Assembly (NCBI GenBank): GCA_002346305.1
Contig: DDZI01000064.1
Span: forward strand, 29,757-46,799
Length of the DNA: 17,043 nt
Direction of reading: 5' to 3'
From: Actinobacteria bacterium UBA3012
Lineage (GTDB): Bacteria > Actinomycetota > Actinomycetes > Nanopelagicales > Nanopelagicaceae
A program made the position numbers and the translations under genes. This document shows, in pieces, positions 14,366 through 17,043 of this stretch. The notes under the pieces were generated by a model. The model did no database searches. It saw nothing but the letters and a program-made list of their open reading frames with translations, and was not told where the DNA came from. Numbering within the stretch: the stretch's first letter is position 1; every line of letters starts with the position of its first letter.

Positions 14366-15232
14366 CTACTTACCTAAATCTAAATTCTGACAAACTTTTA
14401 CTGTTGCCTCTGCAGTATTCATTGTGTAAAAATGTAATGAATTGCAGCCAAAAGCTAATAACTGTGCGCAAAGTTCAGACGCAACCTCGACACCGAGCGC
14501 CCGAACTGCACTCTCATCTTCTGAAACTGCTTCAAATCTTGCTCGAGTTTTTTCGGGAATCTGGGTTCCTGATAATTGGGCAAACTTTACAAGTTGCTTA
14601 ACATTAGTGACTGGCATTACTCCTGGAATTAATTTTAATTTTGATCCAGATTGTTCTAACTTATTAACCAATCTTTCCCAAGAAGATATTTCAAAAAAGA
14701 ATTGCGAGATCGCAAAAGTTGCACCAAATTCTTCTTTCCGAAGCAGTGTTTCTAAATCTAATTCAGAATTTCCTTTTGATGCCGGATGTAGATCTGGAAA
14801 TGCGGCTACCCCAACACCCAATCCTTTTTCTCCAGTTAGTTTTACAAGTTGGTCGGCATGATCAAATCCGCCGGGCGTTGGTTCCCAAGTAGCTAGCGGT
14901 CCACCGACTGGATCTCCGCGCAGAGCCAATACTTGATTGATTCCTGCTCTCTTGTAGGAATCAAGCACATCCGCAAGCTCGGCTTGTGTGGATCCCACGC
15001 AAGTTAAATGAGCGACGGTTTCAAGACCTGTTCGCGCTCCAATTTCTTCGGTCACCCGAATTGTCCGTTCGCGGGTCGAGCCGCCTGCTCCATATGTAAC
15101 TGAGACAAAACTTGGCGATAGCGAGCGGAGGTGGGTTAACTCTTGCCATAAGCGATCTTCACCTGGCTGATCTTTAGGCGGAAAAAATTCAAAAGAGAGT
15201 TCGGTCGAGGGGTTCTGGTGAGCGTTATCCAC
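14366..15232 (-). CDS. metF: 5,10-methylenetetrahydrofolate reductase
   Basis: A 288-residue FAD-dependent reductase of the MetF family, which makes 5-methyltetrahydrofolate for methionine synthesis. It shows the N-terminal LSFEFFPPK (12-20, with the catalytic Glu15), SVTYGAGGSTRERT, AHLTCVGST, LALRGDP, and the C-terminal GVMPVTN loop. Its length matches bacterial MetF. The start is GTG 15232 with no Shine-Dalgarno, consistent with leaderless translation. It starts back to back with crtE with 23 bases between them. A metF gene beside a prenyl diphosphate synthase is a recurring arrangement in actinobacteria. It is the first gene of the operon that continues into the phosphatidyltransferase and the M81 peptidase. 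Confidence 0.93.
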   Translation of the reverse strand: MDNAHQNPSTELSFEFFPPKDQPGEDRLWQELTHLRSLSPSFVSVTYGAGGSTRERTIRVTEEIGARTGLETVAHLTCVGSTQAELADVLDSYKRAGINQVLALRGDPVGGPLATWEPTPGGFDHADQLVKLTGEKGLGVGVAAFPDLHPASKGNSELDLETLLRKEEFGATFAISQFFFEISSWERLVNKLEQSGSKLKLIPGVMPVTNVKQLVKFAQLSGTQIPEKTRARFEAVSEDESAVRALGVEVASELCAQLLAFGCNSLHFYTMNTAEATVKVCQNLDLGK

Positions 15233-15239
15233 GAGGTGC

Positions 15240-15249
15240 AGGGTAGCGT
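15240..15249. promoter_or_regulatory. Candidate shared, symmetric -10 element for metF and crtE
   Basis: The ten bases AGGGTAGCGT read as TACCCT on the minus strand and TAGCGT on the plus strand, two -10-like hexamers sharing the central TA. They lie 7 bases before the metF GTG and 6 bases before the crtE GTG, the distances expected for leaderless transcripts starting at each start codon. No convincing -35 or extended -10 is seen for either direction, so this is a tentative call. Confidence 0.4.
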
Positions 15250-15255
15250 TGCCAT

Positions 15256-16317
15256 GTGTTCTCTGCCCCCCGTTTAGAAATTGAAACCACCTTAAAAGAT
15301 TTCCTCGAGCGTATTTCCCTCAACTTATCTGAGATTTCCCCTGACCTGACCCCAGTCAGCGCGGAAATCACCAGATTTCTGGCAACGGGTAAAAGATTTC
15401 GTCCACTTTTTGCATATGCCGGATACCTGGCCGCAGGTGGTCAAAATGGTGGAGCCCAATTAAAAAATCTATTGAAGGCAGCGACCTCACTTGAATTGCT
15501 GCAAGCCTGCGCTCTTATCCACGATGACCTGATGGATGGCTCGGATATGCGTCGTGGCGCACCTGCAGTGCATCGCTACTTTGAAAATTACCACCTCGAA
15601 AATTCAATGCGTGGGGACAAAGCCCAATTTGGCTTATCTGCGGCGATCTTGCTTGGTGATTTTGCGTTGATTTGGGCTGACCAATTAATAAACGAATCTG
15701 GCTTATCTGACGAACAATTACGCAGGTTGCTTCCGTTAAATGATCTAATGCGAATTGAATTGATTGCCGGGCAATACTTAGATGTTCGGGAAAGTGCGGC
15801 TATAACCTCTAGCGTAGAGCGAGCCTTAAAAGTAGCTCGCTACAAATCTGGAAAGTACACAATTGAGCGGCCGTTGCATTTCGGTGCACTAATCGCTGGT
15901 TCTTCCAATGAAACTAATTCTGCGCTGACTAAATTTGGAATTCCATTAGGTGAGGCGTTTCAATTGCGCGATGACTTATTGGGAGTATTTGGTGATCCAG
16001 AGACAACTGGGAAGCCGGCAGGTGATGATCTACGTGAGGGTAAACGAACAGTACTAACCGCTATAGCTATTGAGAATTTTTCGCCATCACAGCTTCATGC
16101 CTTTAATGCACATTTTGGAGATTTGAATATTAGTGCTGATCACATCGCTGAACTTCGAAATCTAATCACAGAAGTTGGCGCTCCAGAAAAAGTTGAAACT
16201 CTGATTGATGAGTTTACTTCTAACGCTTTGCAAGCACTAAAATCAGCACACATTGCCGAGCCTTCCAAACCATATTTAAATGAATTAGCCCTTATGGCTA
16301 CTAAGCGCAAGATCTAA
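15256..16317 (+). CDS. crtE: Polyprenyl (geranylgeranyl) diphosphate synthase
   Basis: A 353-residue trans-prenyltransferase. The substrate-binding GKRFRP is at 45-50, the first aspartate-rich motif DDLMDGSD at 90-97 followed by RRG, and the second as RDDLLGVFGD with Asp239, Asp240 and Asp247. Small residues Ala84-Cys85-Ala86 just before the first motif are compatible with a C20 or longer product. The downstream phytoene desaturase makes geranylgeranyl diphosphate, the precursor of C40 carotenoids, the likely product. A longer-chain product for quinones or polyprenyl phosphates cannot be ruled out. The GTG at 15256 is used because the ATG two bases earlier is in another frame that stops after seven codons. 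There is no Shine-Dalgarno at good spacing. It is followed after 18 bases by crtI. Confidence 0.9.
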   Translation: MFSAPRLEIETTLKDFLERISLNLSEISPDLTPVSAEITRFLATGKRFRPLFAYAGYLAAGGQNGGAQLKNLLKAATSLELLQACALIHDDLMDGSDMRRGAPAVHRYFENYHLENSMRGDKAQFGLSAAILLGDFALIWADQLINESGLSDEQLRRLLPLNDLMRIELIAGQYLDVRESAAITSSVERALKVARYKSGKYTIERPLHFGALIAGSSNETNSALTKFGIPLGEAFQLRDDLLGVFGDPETTGKPAGDDLREGKRTVLTAIAIENFSPSQLHAFNAHFGDLNISADHIAELRNLITEVGAPEKVETLIDEFTSNALQALKSAHIAEPSKPYLNELALMATKRKI

Positions 16318-16320
16318 CAT

Positions 16321-16326
16321 GAGGAG
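16321..16326 (+). promoter_or_regulatory. Ribosome binding site of crtI
   Basis: GAGGAG stands 9 bases before the ATG at 16336, in the 18-base gap after crtE. It is one of the few strong Shine-Dalgarno sites in the window and settles the crtI start. Confidence 0.75.
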
Positions 16327-16335
16327 TTATAAGTA

Positions 16336-17043
16336 ATGCGTACAGTTAAGGGTCCAACTGAAAACGTAGTAATCGTAGGTGCTGGACTTGCTGGATTGAG
16401 TGCCGCATTGCGGCTTGCCGGTGCTGGACGATCAGTAACTGTCATCGAACGTGAATCAGTTCCAGGTGGTCGAAGTGGATTGCTTCAAAAAGATGGGTAT
16501 GCCTTCGATACTGGACCAACTGTTTTAACAATGCCTTCTTTAATTGAAGATGCGTTTAATAGCGTTGGTGAAGAAATGAAAGATTGGCTGGACTTAATTC
16601 CACTTCGGCCGCTTTACCGCGCTTTTTACCACGATGGATCGCAACTTGACGTCTATCCAGATACAAAAGAGATGGAAGCAGAAATTGCAAAGGTGATTGG
16701 GCCTGAAGAAGCCATCGGCTATCGCAATTACGTAGATTTTGTTACCAAGTTATACAAATATGAGATTAATGATTTTATCGATCGAAATATCGATTCCCCG
16801 TTTGGGTTGCTTACGCCAAATTTGGCCAGATTGGTCGCAATTGGTGGTTTTCGCAAACTATCTCCTAAAGTTTCGCAGTTCCTCAAAGATCCTCGGACCC
16901 AAAAGGTTTACTCCTTTCAAGCTATGTATGCCGGTGTAAGTCCACAACAGGCTCTGGCAATTTATGCCGTCATCGCTTACATGGATTCAGTAAATGGAGT
17001 TTTCTTCCCACGTGGCGGAATGCATGCAGTCCCAAGAGCATTA
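16336..17043 (+). CDS. crtI: Phytoene desaturase, N-terminal part (runs off the window)
   Basis: The first 236 codons of a CrtI-family FAD-dependent desaturase, open to the right edge (hand translation). It has GAGLAGLSAALRL (15-27), an acidic residue at the end of strand 2 (Glu38), PGGRSG (43-48) and DTGPTVLTMP (58-67). Near the end are YSFQAMYAGVSPQQALAIY and FFPRGGMHAVPRAL. These match bacterial phytoene desaturases that convert phytoene to lycopene or neurosporene in the membrane. About half of the protein is missing only because the window stops. It follows crtE in one operon, and phytoene synthase (crtB) is expected next. It is clearly distinct from the CrtD-like paralogue at 10741. Confidence 0.88.
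   Translation, partial: MRTVKGPTENVVIVGAGLAGLSAALRLAGAGRSVTVIERESVPGGRSGLLQKDGYAFDTGPTVLTMPSLIEDAFNSVGEEMKDWLDLIPLRPLYRAFYHDGSQLDVYPDTKEMEAEIAKVIGPEEAIGYRNYVDFVTKLYKYEINDFIDRNIDSPFGLLTPNLARLVAIGGFRKLSPKVSQFLKDPRTQKVYSFQAMYAGVSPQQALAIYAVIAYMDSVNGVFFPRGGMHAVPRAL

Noticed and set aside
1..17043. Mobile element, phage, CRISPR or defence system
   Set aside because: No transposase, integrase, terminal repeats, spaced repeat array or recognisable defence gene was seen; the region reads as a stable metabolic chromosome segment.

Overview
The window looks like chromosomal DNA from a small-genome, moderately AT-rich actinobacterium, most likely a freshwater planktonic lineage of the Nanopelagicales (acI) type. 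This is inferred from the metF/prenyl synthase neighbourhood, a DUF6504 gene beside an actinobacterial second DnaE, a LexA box of actinobacterial type, very tight gene packing, and many GTG starts with weak or absent Shine-Dalgarno sites. I could not run a taxonomic search.

Left edge (1-1060): a minus-strand damage-response pair, DUF6504 followed by the start of a dnaE2-like polymerase, behind a promoter carrying a near-perfect SOS box. Next (1087-3247), a plus-strand pair of sugar/polyol dehydrogenases (a zinc MDR enzyme and a KduD-like SDR) runs directly into a small secreted CopC-like copper-binding protein. From 3221 to 7279 is an envelope/glycan block: a polyprenol-phosphate-mannose synthase and a membrane-anchored methyltransferase on the minus strand, facing a MurG-like glycosyltransferase with an unusual C-terminal tail and a TauE/SafE-type membrane transporter on the plus strand.

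The main content is a carotenoid locus in two parts. The left part (7360-12282) is one tightly coupled plus-strand operon: alpha/beta hydrolase, CrtA-like monooxygenase, CruF-like hydratase, CruG-like glycosyltransferase and CrtD-like desaturase. The right part (15256 to the edge) is a GGPP synthase (crtE) followed by the start of a phytoene desaturase (crtI). Together they predict a C40 acyclic carotenoid that is hydroxylated at C-1, desaturated at C-3,4, oxidised by a CrtA-type enzyme and glycosylated. Phytoene synthase is not in the window and probably lies just past the right edge.

Between the two carotenoid parts, on the minus strand, lie metF, a CDP-alcohol phosphatidyltransferase and an MlrC-like M81 metallopeptidase. 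metF and crtE start only 23 bases apart and probably share one symmetric promoter. I see no tRNA, rRNA, insertion sequence, CRISPR array or phage gene, and no gene-free stretch longer than about 120 bases.
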